A DNA stretch of 14,882 nucleotides from an uncultured Limnohabitans sp. (GTDB lineage Bacteria; Pseudomonadota; Gammaproteobacteria; Burkholderiales; Burkholderiaceae_C). The DNA is taken from assembly GCF_937889215.1 (NCBI RefSeq), contig NZ_CALBEX010000537.1:1-14882 (forward strand), in the 5' to 3' direction. This document shows positions 6,928 to 14,880 of the stretch, in pieces (the stretch's first letter is position 1; each line of letters starts with the position of its first letter). The notes beneath the pieces are model-generated. The model had not been told where the DNA came from and searched no databases. It was given only the letters and a program-made list of their open reading frames with translations. The position numbers were made by a program, and so were the translations under genes.

Positions 6928-7560
6928 TCAGCGTTGGACGCGAACCAGCGTGTTGTCGATGCCGTTGCTTTCGAGCTGGGAGCGGATGCGTTCGGCAGCG
7001 CCCTTGTCACTGAAAGGCCCCAAGCGTACGCGGTAAACCACGCGCCCGGCTTGATCGCGTTCAGAAACCTTGGCGTCCAGCCCCAATAGCGCGAGCTTGG
7101 CTTTTTGGGCGTCGGCGTCGGCGCTGGTGCGGTAGGCGCCCGCTTGCACCACGTAGTCAAACGGGTCGCTGGCATCGGCGGGGGCTGCAGGTGTGTTCAG
7201 TCCCGATTTGGCTTTGGCTAAATCGCCCAGTGGGTCTGCTGTCACGGCGGGTCGGGGAGGCGCAGGGGATTTGTCGGTGGATTTGTCTGCAGCCTGGGGC
7301 GTTGCGGCCGCTGCACTGGCATCCGGTGGTGCGGGTGGCTCGGCTGGGGCCTTGGGTTGCAAGACGCTGTTGGGGTTCCAGTCCTTGTTCTTTTCGGTTT
7401 CCTGCACGTCTTGCGCACTCGTGCGGGGCTGGTTCTTGTTGGAAAACGGCGTGGGCACCTTGGTCACGTAAATGGCCACGGCCAAAGCCACACCCAAGCC
7501 CAGCACCAGGCCGATGATGAAGCCCAAAAAAGTACCGCCGCCTTGTTTTTTCAACGTCAT
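6928..7560 (-). CDS. FtsN-like SPOR-domain membrane protein
   Basis: The protein has 210 residues and the single-pass type II layout of FtsN: a short cytoplasmic start (MTLKKQGGG), one transmembrane helix (about 11-33), a Pro/Ala-rich periplasmic linker (about 35-130), and a C-terminal SPOR domain (about 132-210) opening with YVVQAGAYRT and containing VVYRVRLGPFSDKGAAERI. SPOR domains bind denuded glycan strands of septal peptidoglycan, so the protein likely acts at the division site. It is equivalent to ftsN in position and layout, but N-terminal FtsN motifs cannot be confirmed. The ATG at 7558-7560 is preferred, with GGA about 6 nt upstream. An in-frame GTG at 7573-7575, overlapping the argS stop as GTGA, is the alternative and would add five residues. 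It is tightly linked to argS. Confidence 0.9.
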   Translation of the reverse strand: MTLKKQGGGTFLGFIIGLVLGLGVALAVAIYVTKVPTPFSNKNQPRTSAQDVQETEKNKDWNPNSVLQPKAPAEPPAPPDASAAAATPQAADKSTDKSPAPPRPAVTADPLGDLAKAKSGLNTPAAPADASDPFDYVVQAGAYRTSADADAQKAKLALLGLDAKVSERDQAGRVVYRVRLGPFSDKGAAERIRSQLESNGIDNTLVRVQR

Positions 7561-7571
7561 GCCTTGTCCAT

Positions 7572-9281
7572 TCACATTTTTTGCGGGGCCGATACGCCCA
7601 GCACTTTGAGACCGTTACGCAGCACCTGTGCGGTGGCGGCCACCAGCGCCAGACGCGCTTGTTTGACCGCTGCGTCGTCCACCAAAATGCGCTCGGCGTC
7701 GTAGTAGCTGTGGTACTGCGAAGCCAGGTCGCGCAGGTAAAAGGTCACGTCGTGCGGCGCAAAGTCTGTGGCGGCCGACGTCAGCATCTCGGGGTATTTG
7801 GCCAGAGCCAGCATCAGCGCGTGGGCCTGCGGGCTTTGCAGCGGCGACAAGTCGACGTGGGCCAGAGAGTCGGCGTTACCACCGTCTTTGTCTTTCCAAG
7901 CCGCCAGCACCGAGCAGATGCGGGCGTGGGCGTATTGCACGTAGTACACCGGGTTGTCGTTGTTTCGCGCCAGCGCCAGGTCAATGTCGAAGATGTATTC
8001 GGTGTCGGGCTTGCGCGAGAGCAGGAAGAAACGCACAGCGTCTTTGCTGGTCCACTCGATCAGGTCGCGCAAGGTCACGTAGCTGCCCGCTCGTTTGGAG
8101 ATTTTGACCTCTTCGCCGCCGCGCATCACGCGCACCATGGTGTGCAGCACGTAGTCGGGGTAGCCCTCGGGAACGCCGACATTGGCCGCTTGCAGTCCTG
8201 CGCGCACGCGGGCAATGGTGCCGTGGTGGTCGGTGCCCTGGATGTTGACCACGCGGGTGAAGCCGCGTTCCCACTTGGCGATGTGGTAGGCCACATCGGG
8301 CACAAAGTAGGTGTAAGTGCCGTCGCCCTTGCGCATGACGCGGTCTTTGTCGTCGCCGTAATCGGTGGATTTGAGCCACAGCGCGCCGTCTTGTTCGTAG
8401 GTCTTGCCCGCTTCGCGCAGCTTTTGCACAGCAGCATCGACTTTGCCGCTGGTGTAAAGGCTGGACTCGAGGTAATAGTTGTCGAACTTGACGTCGAAGG
8501 CCTTCAAGTCGAGGTCCTGCTCGTGGCGCAAATAGGCCACGGCAAACTGGCGCATGCCGTCCAGGTCGTTCACGTCACCGCTGGCGGTGAACTCGCGGTC
8601 GTCAGACTTGACGGTTTTCTTCGCCAAAAAGTCATTGGCGATGTCCTGGATGTAGTCGCCGTTGTAAAACGCCTTGCTTTCGGGGTTCTCGGGGTCGGTG
8701 GGCCAAGAGGCATCACCGGGTTTGATGCCTTGCGCCCGCATGTGGGTGCTCTTGGCAAGCGTGCCAATCTGCACACCGGCATCGTTGTAATAAAACTCGC
8801 GGTAGACCTGCTGGCCTTGTGTGGCCAGCAAGTTGCAAATCGCGTCACCCAGGGCGGCTTGGCGACCGTGTCCCACATGCAACGGGCCGGTGGGGTTGGC
8901 CGAAACGAACTCGACCAGCACTTTGTTGCTTTGGGCGGCTTGATCGCCAAAACATTCGGCCGCTTGCAGCACTTCGTGCACCACGGCTTGCTTGGCGGCG
9001 TCTTTGAGGCGGATGTTCAGAAAGCCGGGTCCGGCGATCTCGACCGCGTCGACCCAGCGCTCGAAAGCGGGCGTCAGCAGCAAGGCATTGCGCAGAATCT
9101 CGGACAACTGCCGGGGATTTTGTTTGAGGGCTTTGGCCAGCTGCATGGCAGCAGTGCAGGCCAAGTCGCCGTGGGCGGCCACTTTGGGTGATTCGAAAGC
9201 CGCACGCGCTCCGGCACCGGGTTGGAGTTTTTCAAGCTCTGCGGCCAAAGCCGTGAGCAATTGTTGTTTGGCAAAAAGCAT
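7572..9281 (-). CDS. argS: Arginyl-tRNA synthetase (class I)
   Basis: The enzyme attaches arginine to tRNA-Arg. The protein has 569 residues, normal for the family. The N-terminal Add-1 domain (about 1-110) recognises the tRNA. The class I signature appears as [14 protein letters not shown], with HVGH at 135-138. The KMSKS-equivalent is KISKR at 393-397 followed by [10 protein letters not shown]. The C-terminal DALR anticodon-binding domain covers roughly 440-569, ending [14 protein letters not shown]. The start at 9281 gives the usual N-terminus, but there is no Shine-Dalgarno: the bases before ATG read CGACCTCT. TAAAAT on the minus strand at 9290-9295 lies only 8 nt before the ATG, so a very short or absent leader is possible. 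It leads the argS-SPOR-dsbA group and is divergent from psiF. Confidence 0.97.
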   Translation of the reverse strand: MLFAKQQLLTALAAELEKLQPGAGARAAFESPKVAAHGDLACTAAMQLAKALKQNPRQLSEILRNALLLTPAFERWVDAVEIAGPGFLNIRLKDAAKQAVVHEVLQAAECFGDQAAQSNKVLVEFVSANPTGPLHVGHGRQAALGDAICNLLATQGQQVYREFYYNDAGVQIGTLAKSTHMRAQGIKPGDASWPTDPENPESKAFYNGDYIQDIANDFLAKKTVKSDDREFTASGDVNDLDGMRQFAVAYLRHEQDLDLKAFDVKFDNYYLESSLYTSGKVDAAVQKLREAGKTYEQDGALWLKSTDYGDDKDRVMRKGDGTYTYFVPDVAYHIAKWERGFTRVVNIQGTDHHGTIARVRAGLQAANVGVPEGYPDYVLHTMVRVMRGGEEVKISKRAGSYVTLRDLIEWTSKDAVRFFLLSRKPDTEYIFDIDLALARNNDNPVYYVQYAHARICSVLAAWKDKDGGNADSLAHVDLSPLQSPQAHALMLALAKYPEMLTSAATDFAPHDVTFYLRDLASQYHSYYDAERILVDDAAVKQARLALVAATAQVLRNGLKVLGVSAPQKM

Positions 9282-9467
9282 AGAGGTCGATTTTACGGGC
9301 CTGTGGCCGCAGGCCTGTATTTGGCCTCGGGGCAGGTGTGTTTTTGTGTGTGTTCTTTACAGTTCGTCACAACTTGGGTCAGCCAGACCCCATTGCCGTG
9401 CGTTAAATGGCAGCGCTGCACAGCCGTGCAGGGTTTGGAGTCTGCGGACTGTTTTTTGGAGTTATTT
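9282..9467. promoter_or_regulatory. Divergent argS/psiF promoter region
   Basis: This 186-nt gap must hold promoters for both directions. Visible elements are TAAAAT (minus strand, 9290-9295) near argS, a small hairpin GGCCTG (9298-9303) / CAGGCC (9310-9315), and the 10-bp palindrome GCAGCGCTGC at 9410-9419 on the psiF side. No strong -35/-10 pair stands out for either gene. Confidence 0.4.
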
Positions 9468-9803
9468 ATGCGTCATTTCATTTCAACTGCTGTTTTGGCT
9501 TGTGCCTTAGTTTTGGGTGTGGCCTGGGCCGCTGAGCCGGCCAAGCCGGCGGTCCCTGCCGTGCCCGCTGCGGCTGCGACGGCTCCCGCTGCCGACAAAA
9601 CCCCGCAGCAAAACAAGATGGCTGTTTGCAACAAGTCGGCCGAAGGCAAAAAAGGCGATGAGCGCAAAGCCTTCATGAAAGACTGCCTCAGCAGCAACAA
9701 GCAGGAAAAGCAGCAAAACAAGATGAAGACTTGCAACACCCAAGCCTCCGGCAAAAAAGGCGACGAGCGCAAGGCCTTCATGTCCGAATGCCTGAAAAAG
9801 TAA
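9468..9803 (+). CDS. psiF: PsiF-repeat periplasmic protein
   Basis: The small secreted protein has 111 residues. A signal peptide (MRHFISTAVLACALVLGVAW, cut near residue 21-22) is followed by an Ala/Pro-rich spacer (about 22-46) and two tandem PsiF repeats (about 47-76 and 82-111). Each repeat has the pattern QQNKM-x-x-CN, GKKGDERKAFM, then a second Cys: Cys54/Cys73 and Cys89/Cys108. In E. coli psiF is phosphate-starvation inducible; the molecular role is unknown. The start is fixed by GGAG at 9458-9461, six bases before the ATG, and by the signal peptide. It is transcribed alone, away from argS, and ends at a strong terminator. The two repeats are also similar in DNA, pointing to internal duplication. 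Confidence 0.92.
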   Translation: MRHFISTAVLACALVLGVAWAAEPAKPAVPAVPAAAATAPAADKTPQQNKMAVCNKSAEGKKGDERKAFMKDCLSSNKQEKQQNKMKTCNTQASGKKGDERKAFMSECLKK

Positions 9804-9821
9804 TTTTTGAGGTCTGATTCC

Positions 9822-9844
9822 ACCCGGGCTTGCCCGGGTTTTTT
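9822..9844 (+). terminator. Intrinsic terminator of psiF
   Basis: ACCCGGGC (9822-9829) pairs perfectly with GCCCGGGT (9832-9839) around a very short loop, followed by a run of six T (9839-9844). It lies 18 nt after the psiF stop. On the minus strand no T-tract follows, so it serves psiF and not the convergent LysR gene. Confidence 0.9.
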
Positions 9845-9882
9845 GTGCCTGTTGCGGACGCAGCTCCGCCCGTGGGCTGCGA

Positions 9883-10809
9883 TCAAGCCTGGTTGGTTTG
9901 CCAGTAGCCGGCTTGGCTGTAGTGGTGTTTGAGGTAATCGATCCACAGCCGCACACGAAGCGGCAAGTGCTTGCGCTGCGGAAACACCACATATATGCCA
10001 TTGGGTGGCGCGGCAAAGTCTTCCAGCACAGCCACCAATTGGCCCGAGCGGATTTCCCCCTCCACTTCCCAGGTGCTGCGCCAAGCGATGCCAAAACCGG
10101 CCAGGCACCAGTCGTGCAGCACTTGCCCATCCGAGCAGTCGAGTGGCCCGCCGGGGCGCAGGTGCATCACCTCTTGGCCGCCATCGGCGGGGGTGCGAAA
10201 TGCCCAACCCCGGGTTTGCGAGGCGTCGCTCGACAAGGTCAAGCAGTCGTGCTGCAGCAAGTCTGAGGGCTGCAAAGGCGTGCCACGCCGCGCCAGATAG
10301 GCCGGGGTGGCCACGCACAGGCGGCGGTTGTCGGCCATGCGCACGCTCACCAGCGAGCTGTCGGGCAGGTCGCCCACACGCACGGCGCAGTCAAAACCTT
10401 CGGCAGCCAAGTCCACCACCCGGTCGCTCAGGTTCAGCGATATGGACACGTCGGGGTGCAGCTCGCGAAAGCGTGGCACCAAGGGGGCGACATGTCTGCG
10501 CCCAAAACCGGCCGGGGCCGTGATGCGCAAATGTCCGCTGGCCTTGACGCCGCCGGCCGACACGCTGGCTTCGGCGTTGGCCACATCGGCCAGCAGGCGC
10601 TGGCAGTCCTCCAAAAAAGCGCTGCCTTCGTGCGTCAGGGTGATGCGCCGCGTGGTGCGCACCAGCAGCTTCACGCCCAGGCTTTCTTCCAGCGCATCCA
10701 GCCTTCGGCCAATGATGGCGGGGGCCACGCCCTCGGCTCGGGCGGCTGCGGTCAGGCTGCCTTTGGTGGCAACCGCGACAAAGGTTTCGAAGGCTTTGAG
10801 CTTGTCCAT
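9883..10809 (-). CDS. LysR-family transcriptional regulator
   Basis: The protein has 308 residues, standard for the family. The N-terminal winged helix-turn-helix (about 1-60) contains FVAVATKGSLTAAARAEGVAPAIIGRRLDALEESLGVKLL and the following TRRITLTHEG. The effector-binding domain (about 90-300) includes GHLRITAPAGFGRRHVAPLVPRF and FDCAVRVGDLPDSSLV, typical of the large LysR subgroup around AaeR/DsdC-type regulators. The ligand cannot be inferred. GGA about 6 nt upstream supports the ATG at 10807-10809. It lies 72 nt downstream of the HMG-CoA lyase gene on the same strand instead of divergent from a target, so it may be co-transcribed with it. CATAAT on the minus strand about 10 nt upstream of the ribosome-binding region could be a -10 element, but no matching -35 was seen. 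Confidence 0.93.
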   Translation of the reverse strand: MDKLKAFETFVAVATKGSLTAAARAEGVAPAIIGRRLDALEESLGVKLLVRTTRRITLTHEGSAFLEDCQRLLADVANAEASVSAGGVKASGHLRITAPAGFGRRHVAPLVPRFRELHPDVSISLNLSDRVVDLAAEGFDCAVRVGDLPDSSLVSVRMADNRRLCVATPAYLARRGTPLQPSDLLQHDCLTLSSDASQTRGWAFRTPADGGQEVMHLRPGGPLDCSDGQVLHDWCLAGFGIAWRSTWEVEGEIRSGQLVAVLEDFAAPPNGIYVVFPQRKHLPLRVRLWIDYLKHHYSQAGYWQTNQA

Positions 10810-10881
10810 GTGATCCGATTATGCGGGTTCAAGGTTGCAATGCCGCCATCAAGATGGGTGATTGACGCGTGCAGGCCGTGT

Positions 10882-11811
10882 TCAAAGTGCGTGCCAGCCC
10901 TTGGGCAAACCTGCTTCGGGGAGCATGCCGTAAAGCGGCTCGCCGGGCAGTCCGGCTTTGAGCGGCTCGCGTGCGGCCATGAGCGTGCCCAGGTCAATGC
11001 CGGTGTCCAAGCCCATGGCCTCAAACATGAAGACCAGGTCTTCGGTCACCACATTGCCCGAAGCCCCCGGCGCATAAGGGCAGCCGCCCAAACCGCCGAG
11101 CGAGCTGTCGAAGGTGCGTACGCCCGCTTGGTAGGCGGCCAAGCAGTTGGCCAGGCCCAGGCCACGGGTGTTGTGCATGTGGGCCGCGCCCGTCAATGCA
11201 CCAATTTCGCTGAACATCGCCTTGAACAAGCGCGAGACCTGCGCCGGATTGCCCATGCCGGTGGTGTCCGACAGGCCAATTTCGTCCACACCCGCTTGCG
11301 CCAGTTGCACCGCCAGGCGCAGCACTTCGCCCTCGGGCACCACCCCTTGCAAGGTGCAGCCAAAGGCGGTGGACATGCCCACTTCAACCGGTACGCCCGG
11401 CGCAATCTCGTCGCGCAGGCGCAAGACCGCTTTGACTTCCTCGACCATGGCTTCGGGCGTTTTGCGCACATTGGCCATCGAGTGGGCGGGGCTGGCCGAC
11501 ACGGGCAGGGTGAGCTTTTGTGCGCCGGCTTGCAGCGCGGCCTGCGCGCCGTGCACATTGGGCACCAGCGCCATCACCCGCACGCCGCTGTGGCGCAGCG
11601 CGTGTTGCACCACCTGCGCTGCATCGGCCATTTGCGGCAGCAACCGGGCCGGCACAAACGAGGCGACTTCAATCTCGCGCAAGCCCGCCGCCGCCAGCGC
11701 GTCGATCCAGCGCAGCTTGTCGGCGGTGGGCATGGTGGCCTTGACCGACTGCAGGCCATCGCGCGGGCCGACTTCGCTGATCAGAATTTCTGGGCTGGGG
11801 AGAAGTGTCAT
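10882..11811 (-). CDS. Hydroxymethylglutaryl-CoA lyase
   Basis: The expected reaction is cleavage of HMG-CoA to acetyl-CoA and acetoacetate, the last step of leucine breakdown. The protein has 309 residues and folds as a TIM barrel of the DRE-TIM/HMGL-like superfamily. Key sites are visible: GPRDGLQ with Arg17/Asp18, Glu48 in REIEVASFV, the metal-binding HMHNTRG with His211/His213, and the signature GGLGGCPYAPGASGNV with catalytic Cys244 and Asn253. This Cys-containing loop favours HMG-CoA lyase over isopropylmalate synthase relatives. Some relatives cleave other 3-hydroxy-3-methyl acyl-CoAs such as citramalyl-CoA, so substrate is not certain. The rest of the leucine pathway is not in the window. 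Only a weak AGG precedes the ATG. It is divergent from glcB, and the LysR gene follows 72 nt downstream. Confidence 0.92.
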   Translation of the reverse strand: MTLLPSPEILISEVGPRDGLQSVKATMPTADKLRWIDALAAAGLREIEVASFVPARLLPQMADAAQVVQHALRHSGVRVMALVPNVHGAQAALQAGAQKLTLPVSASPAHSMANVRKTPEAMVEEVKAVLRLRDEIAPGVPVEVGMSTAFGCTLQGVVPEGEVLRLAVQLAQAGVDEIGLSDTTGMGNPAQVSRLFKAMFSEIGALTGAAHMHNTRGLGLANCLAAYQAGVRTFDSSLGGLGGCPYAPGASGNVVTEDLVFMFEAMGLDTGIDLGTLMAAREPLKAGLPGEPLYGMLPEAGLPKGWHAL

Positions 11812-11865
11812 GCCTGAATTATTGACCCGGCACGCAGAGGTTTGAAAGTTAGGCAGCTTTACCTC

Positions 11866-11933
11866 GTCGGTGGCTTTAGCCCCGACATTGCGGGCTTCGG
11901 CGTAGGCTGCATGTCGGGGCTAAAGCCACCGAC
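11866..11933. repeat. Perfect 23-bp inverted repeat with 22-nt centre (REP-like palindrome)
   Basis: The left arm (11866-11888) begins GTCGGTGGCTTTAGCCCCGA, and the right arm (11911-11933) is its exact reverse complement over all 23 bases. The centre is 22 nt. There is no T-tract on either side, so it is not an ordinary terminator. The sequence does not match the TGTnGGAG REP-like elements elsewhere in the window, so it belongs to a different family. Long perfect arms in an intergenic gap suggest a dispersed mobile palindrome or MITE-like element; the RNA would fold very stably. Confidence 0.8.
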
Positions 11934-12074
11934 CTACACCTTCTTTGAACATTGAAGCCTTCTCAGGGTCGCATCAATCAACCGCACTGTGCAACTGGGC
12001 CAGGCCATGCCCAGCGCGCTTGCATTTGTGCTTAAAAGTCATGGGTCTATGAAGATCTGGCGGGTTTATCGGCG

Positions 12075-12086
12075 TCTAAATTTAGA
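12075..12086. promoter_or_regulatory. Palindrome overlapping a -10-like element upstream of glcB
   Basis: TCTAAATTTAGA is a perfect 12-bp palindrome, and its right half runs into TAGAAT (12083-12088), a -10-like hexamer 90 nt upstream of the glcB ATG. A repressor bound here would block the promoter. No good -35 is present at the expected spacing, so both the promoter and operator readings are tentative. Confidence 0.3.
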
Positions 12087-12178
12087 ATAGAGTGTTTGAT
12101 CCCTTGGGCCCTATGGCAGCTTGCCTGCTTGGAACAGAGGCCCCACCCCATTTTTTTGACTTGACCCCAGAGGTTTTT

Positions 12179-14410
12179 ATGACTGCACGCACCGCGATTC
12201 ACAACCTGCAAGTGGCCAATCCCTTGCTGAATTTCATCAATGACCAGATGCTGCCAGCCACCGGCGTGGACCAAGACAAGTTCTGGCAAGGCTTCAGCGA
12301 CATCGTGACCGACCTGGCCCCGAAAAACATCGCCTTGTTGGCCGAGCGTGACCGCATCCAGACCGCCATGGACGCTTGGCACACCGCCCATCCCGGCCCT
12401 GTGGCCGAAGGCAAGGCCATGAAAGACTACCGCAAGTTCCTGAGCCAAATTGGCTACCTGGTGCCCGAGCCCCGCAACGCCCAAGCCACCACCGCCAACG
12501 TGGACGCCGAGCTGGCCAAGCTGGCTGGCCCGCAGCTGGTGGTGCCAATTTTGAATGCCCGTTACGCCCTGAACGCCGCCAACGCCCGTTGGGGGTCTTT
12601 GTACGACGCGCTGTACGGCACCGACGCGATCAGCGAAGCAGACGGCTGTGAAAAAGGCGCGGGCTACAACCCTAAGCGCGGCGCCAAAGTCATCGACTAC
12701 TGCCGCAACGTGCTCGACCGCACCGCGCCGCTGAAGACAGGCTCGCATGTGGGCAGCAAGGGCTATGCCGTCAAGGCAGGCAAGTTGGCGGTGACCCTGG
12801 CCAATGGCAAGAACACAAGCTTGGCGAATGAAAAGCAGTTCGTGGGCTACACCGGCGATGCCAAGGCCCCCGCTTCGGTGCTGTTTGTGCACAACGGCCT
12901 GCACTTGGACTTGCAAATCAACCGATCGACAGCGATCGGCAAAACCGACCCGGCTGGCGTGTCCGACCTGATCGCTGAAAGTGCGCTGTCCACCATCCTT
13001 GACCTGGAAGACTCGGTGGCCGCTGTGGACGCTGACGACAAAGTGCTGGCCTACGCCAACTGGCTGGGCATCTTGCAAGGCACCTTGAGCGAAGAAGTGC
13101 AAAAGGGCGGCAAGACGTTCTCCCGCACCATGAACGGTGACCGCGAATACACCAAACCCGCAGGCAAGGGCACCGTCAAACTGCACGGCCGCTCGCTCAT
13201 GTTCGTGCGCAATGTGGGTCACCTGATGACTAACCCCGCCATTCTTTACAAAGGCGCGGACGGCAAAAACCATGAGATCCCAGAGGGCATCCTGGACGCG
13301 ATGATCACCGTGACCTGCGCACTGGTTGACCTGCAAAAGAAAGCCTCGCACCCCCTGCGCAACAGCCGCACCGGCAGCGTCTACATCGTCAAGCCCAAGA
13401 TGCACGGCCCCGCCGAAGTCGCGTTCGCCGACGAGCTGTTTGGCCGCGTGGAAAAAGTCATCGGCATGAAGCCTTCCACCGTGAAGCTGGGCATCATGGA
13501 CGAAGAGCGCCGCACCAGCGCCAACCTCAAGGCTTGTATCGCTGCCGCCAAGACCCGCGTGGCCTTCATCAACACCGGTTTCCTTGACCGTACAGGCGAC
13601 GAGATGCACACCTGCATGCTGGCCGGCCCCGTCATGCGCAAGGGCGACATCAAGAACAGCACCTGGTTGGGTGCGTACGAGAAGAACAACGTCAACGTGG
13701 GCTTGGCCTGCGGCTTGCGCGGTCGTGCCCAGATCGGCAAAGGCATGTGGGCCATGCCCGACCTGATGGCCGACATGCTGAAAGCCAAGATCGGCCACCC
13801 CATGGCCGGTGCCAACACCGCTTGGGTGCCTAGCCCCACCGCTGCCACGCTGCACGCCATGCACTACCACCAAGTGGACGTGCCTACACTGCAAAAGCAG
13901 ATGGAAAAAGCTGTCGCCAAGCAAGACCCCAAAGAGCTGCGCGAAACCACCCTCAACGCTTTGTTGCAATTCCCCGTGGTGGCCAAAGACGCCGCCAACT
14001 GGTCTGCCGAAGACAAGCAAAAGGAACTCGACAACAACGCCCAAGGCATCTTGGGTTATGTGGTGCGCTGGGTTGACCAAGGCGTGGGCTGCTCCAAAGT
14101 GCCCGATATCAACGGTGTGGGCCTGATGGAAGACCGCGCCACGCTGCGCATCAGCAGCCAGCACATGGCCAACTGGATGCAGCACGGCGTCGTGACCGAA
14201 AAGCAAGTCAAGCAAACCATGGAGCGCATGGCCGCTGTGGTGGACGCTCAAAACGCGGGTGACGCGGCGTACCAGCCCATGGCCGGTAACTTCGCCAAGT
14301 CGGCGGCTTACAAAGCGGCTTGCGATCTGGTCTTCAAAGGCAAGGCGCAGCCCAGCGGCTACACCGAGCCCTTGCTGCACGCTTGGCGTTTGAAAGTCAA
14401 AGCGACCTGA
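12179..14410 (+). CDS. glcB: Malate synthase G
   Basis: The enzyme condenses glyoxylate with acetyl-CoA to give malate, feeding C2 carbon (glycolate, glyoxylate, acetate) into central metabolism. The protein has 743 residues, the long monomeric G isoform and not the shorter A isoform. Catalytic features line up with the E. coli enzyme: Arg344 in [13 protein letters not shown], Glu442 in [11 protein letters not shown], Asp470 in GFLDRTGDE, Cys638 in [10 protein letters not shown], and the catalytic base Asp652 in [13 protein letters not shown]. The start is fixed by AGAGG at 12169-12173, five T before the ATG. An upstream in-frame extension to 12092 lacks family similarity and a ribosome-binding site. 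It is a single-gene unit divergent from the HMG-CoA lyase, ending at a strong terminator. glcDEF or a glcC regulator is not adjacent. Confidence 0.97.
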   Translation: MTARTAIHNLQVANPLLNFINDQMLPATGVDQDKFWQGFSDIVTDLAPKNIALLAERDRIQTAMDAWHTAHPGPVAEGKAMKDYRKFLSQIGYLVPEPRNAQATTANVDAELAKLAGPQLVVPILNARYALNAANARWGSLYDALYGTDAISEADGCEKGAGYNPKRGAKVIDYCRNVLDRTAPLKTGSHVGSKGYAVKAGKLAVTLANGKNTSLANEKQFVGYTGDAKAPASVLFVHNGLHLDLQINRSTAIGKTDPAGVSDLIAESALSTILDLEDSVAAVDADDKVLAYANWLGILQGTLSEEVQKGGKTFSRTMNGDREYTKPAGKGTVKLHGRSLMFVRNVGHLMTNPAILYKGADGKNHEIPEGILDAMITVTCALVDLQKKASHPLRNSRTGSVYIVKPKMHGPAEVAFADELFGRVEKVIGMKPSTVKLGIMDEERRTSANLKACIAAAKTRVAFINTGFLDRTGDEMHTCMLAGPVMRKGDIKNSTWLGAYEKNNVNVGLACGLRGRAQIGKGMWAMPDLMADMLKAKIGHPMAGANTAWVPSPTAATLHAMHYHQVDVPTLQKQMEKAVAKQDPKELRETTLNALLQFPVVAKDAANWSAEDKQKELDNNAQGILGYVVRWVDQGVGCSKVPDINGVGLMEDRATLRISSQHMANWMQHGVVTEKQVKQTMERMAAVVDAQNAGDAAYQPMAGNFAKSAAYKAACDLVFKGKAQPSGYTEPLLHAWRLKVKAT

Positions 14411-14432
14411 TTTTGGGCAGGTCTGACGCTTG

Positions 14433-14463
14433 AAAAAACGGCTCCTTCGGGAGCCGTTTTTTT
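14433..14463 (+). terminator. Intrinsic terminator of glcB
   Basis: AAAAAACGGCTCC (14433-14445) pairs perfectly with GGAGCCGTTTTTT (14450-14462) around a stable TTCG tetraloop and ends in T. The A-tract on the left would let it work on the minus strand too. It lies 22 nt after the glcB stop. Confidence 0.93.
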
Positions 14464-14500
14464 GACATGTGTCGCCACCGCGCTCCTGCACTTGCCGCTT

Positions 14501-14575
14501 TGTAGGAGCCTACCCCGTAGGCGATAGGTGTGGCACACGCCCTCAAGCCATCGCCCACGGGGTGAGCACCCACGA
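14501..14575. repeat. REP-like inverted pair downstream of glcB
   Basis: The left unit (14501-14525) begins TGTAGGAGCCTACCCCGTAG and ends GCGAT, with a CTAC/GTAG hairpin around CCC. The right unit (14550-14575), read on the other strand, contains CACCCCGTGGGCGAT, matching CTACCCCGTAGGCGAT in the left unit with few differences. A 24-nt centre separates them. The head TGTAGGAGC and the CCC-centred hairpin resemble the unit at 1180 (TGTTGGAGCGAGCCCC), which suggests one dispersed family with two paired copies in this window. Confidence 0.6.
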
Positions 14576-14646
14576 AGATACAGGATGTATAAATCCTAGG
14601 GGCTTCATCGTTCATGCCTGAAAATAGGGTTTTTCAGGGGGGCGCG

Positions 14647-14880
14647 ATGCGCTGGATAGATCGGATTCCGATGTTGTGGTTGGTGGGCATTGCCATTTAT
14701 TTGGCGGGGGCCCCGTTTGTGCCTGAACCGCATTTGGTGGAGAAGTGGCGCATGCTCATGCAAGGCAGCCTGAGCAAACCCATCGACATCTTTGATTTCT
14801 TGTTGCACACCGTGCCCATGGTAGTCCTGGTCATTCGCTTGTGGCGCGACGAGCAGCGCCGTCGCCAGAACAAAGACTGA
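14647..14880 (+). CDS. Small two-helix inner-membrane protein of unknown function
   Basis: The protein has 77 residues. One transmembrane helix spans about 8-25 (IPMLWLVGIAIYLAGAPF), followed by a loop with VPEPHLVEKWRMLMQGSL, a second helix spans about 50-65 (after PIDIFDFLLHTVPM), and the tail is basic (RDEQRRRQNKD). Similar short proteins in betaproteobacteria are sometimes labelled RND transporter, a name the size does not justify. The ATG at 14647 is chosen because AGGGGGG ends about 4 nt upstream and the protein then opens MRWIDRIP; an in-frame ATG at 14614 would add 11 residues without a ribosome-binding site. TATAAA at 14588-14593 could be a -10 element, though without a clear -35. 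It stands alone after the glcB terminator, and its stop is two bases before the window end. Confidence 0.75.
   Translation: MRWIDRIPMLWLVGIAIYLAGAPFVPEPHLVEKWRMLMQGSLSKPIDIFDFLLHTVPMVVLVIRLWRDEQRRRQNKD

Larger units (their letters stand above)
11812..12178. other. 367-nt divergent intergenic region between HMG-CoA lyase and glcB
   Basis: No credible gene lies here. It holds the perfect 23-bp inverted repeat at 11866-11933, a 6-bp stem CTGGGC (11995-12000) / GCCCAG (12009-12014), and a 12-bp palindrome at 12075-12086 that overlaps a -10-like TAGAAT. Promoters for the lyase (leftward) and glcB (rightward) should lie inside, but no clear -35/-10 pair was found for either. Confidence 0.6.

Noticed and set aside
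1607..9191. Long plus-strand ORFs at 1607-3094, 2895-4562, 4702-5691 and 7581-9191
   Set aside because: These mirror the methyltransferase, rpoN, lptB/lptA and argS genes on the minus strand. Biased GC-rich codons suppress stops in the antisense frame; none shows a domain or start signal.
9364..9382. Pho-box-like GTCA repeats upstream of psiF
   Set aside because: GTCA occurs at 9366 and 9378, but the spacing is 12 nt instead of 11, and the rest of the 7-mers match CTGTCAT poorly, so phosphate control is not supported by sequence.
9832..9882. Bidirectional terminator shared by psiF and the convergent LysR gene
   Set aside because: On the minus strand the hairpin at 9822-9839 is followed by GGAATCAG and not by a T-tract, so it should not terminate LysR transcripts efficiently.
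9473..10318. Minus-strand ORF of 281 codons across psiF and the LysR gene
   Set aside because: It is antisense to psiF and out of frame with LysR, crosses a strong terminator and shows no family motif.
12047..14491. Minus-strand ORF of 814 codons covering all of glcB
   Set aside because: It is an antisense shadow. The product is rich in His, Val, Gln and Gly without recognisable motifs, has no ribosome-binding site, and runs through the glcB terminator; glcB on the plus strand has every catalytic residue.
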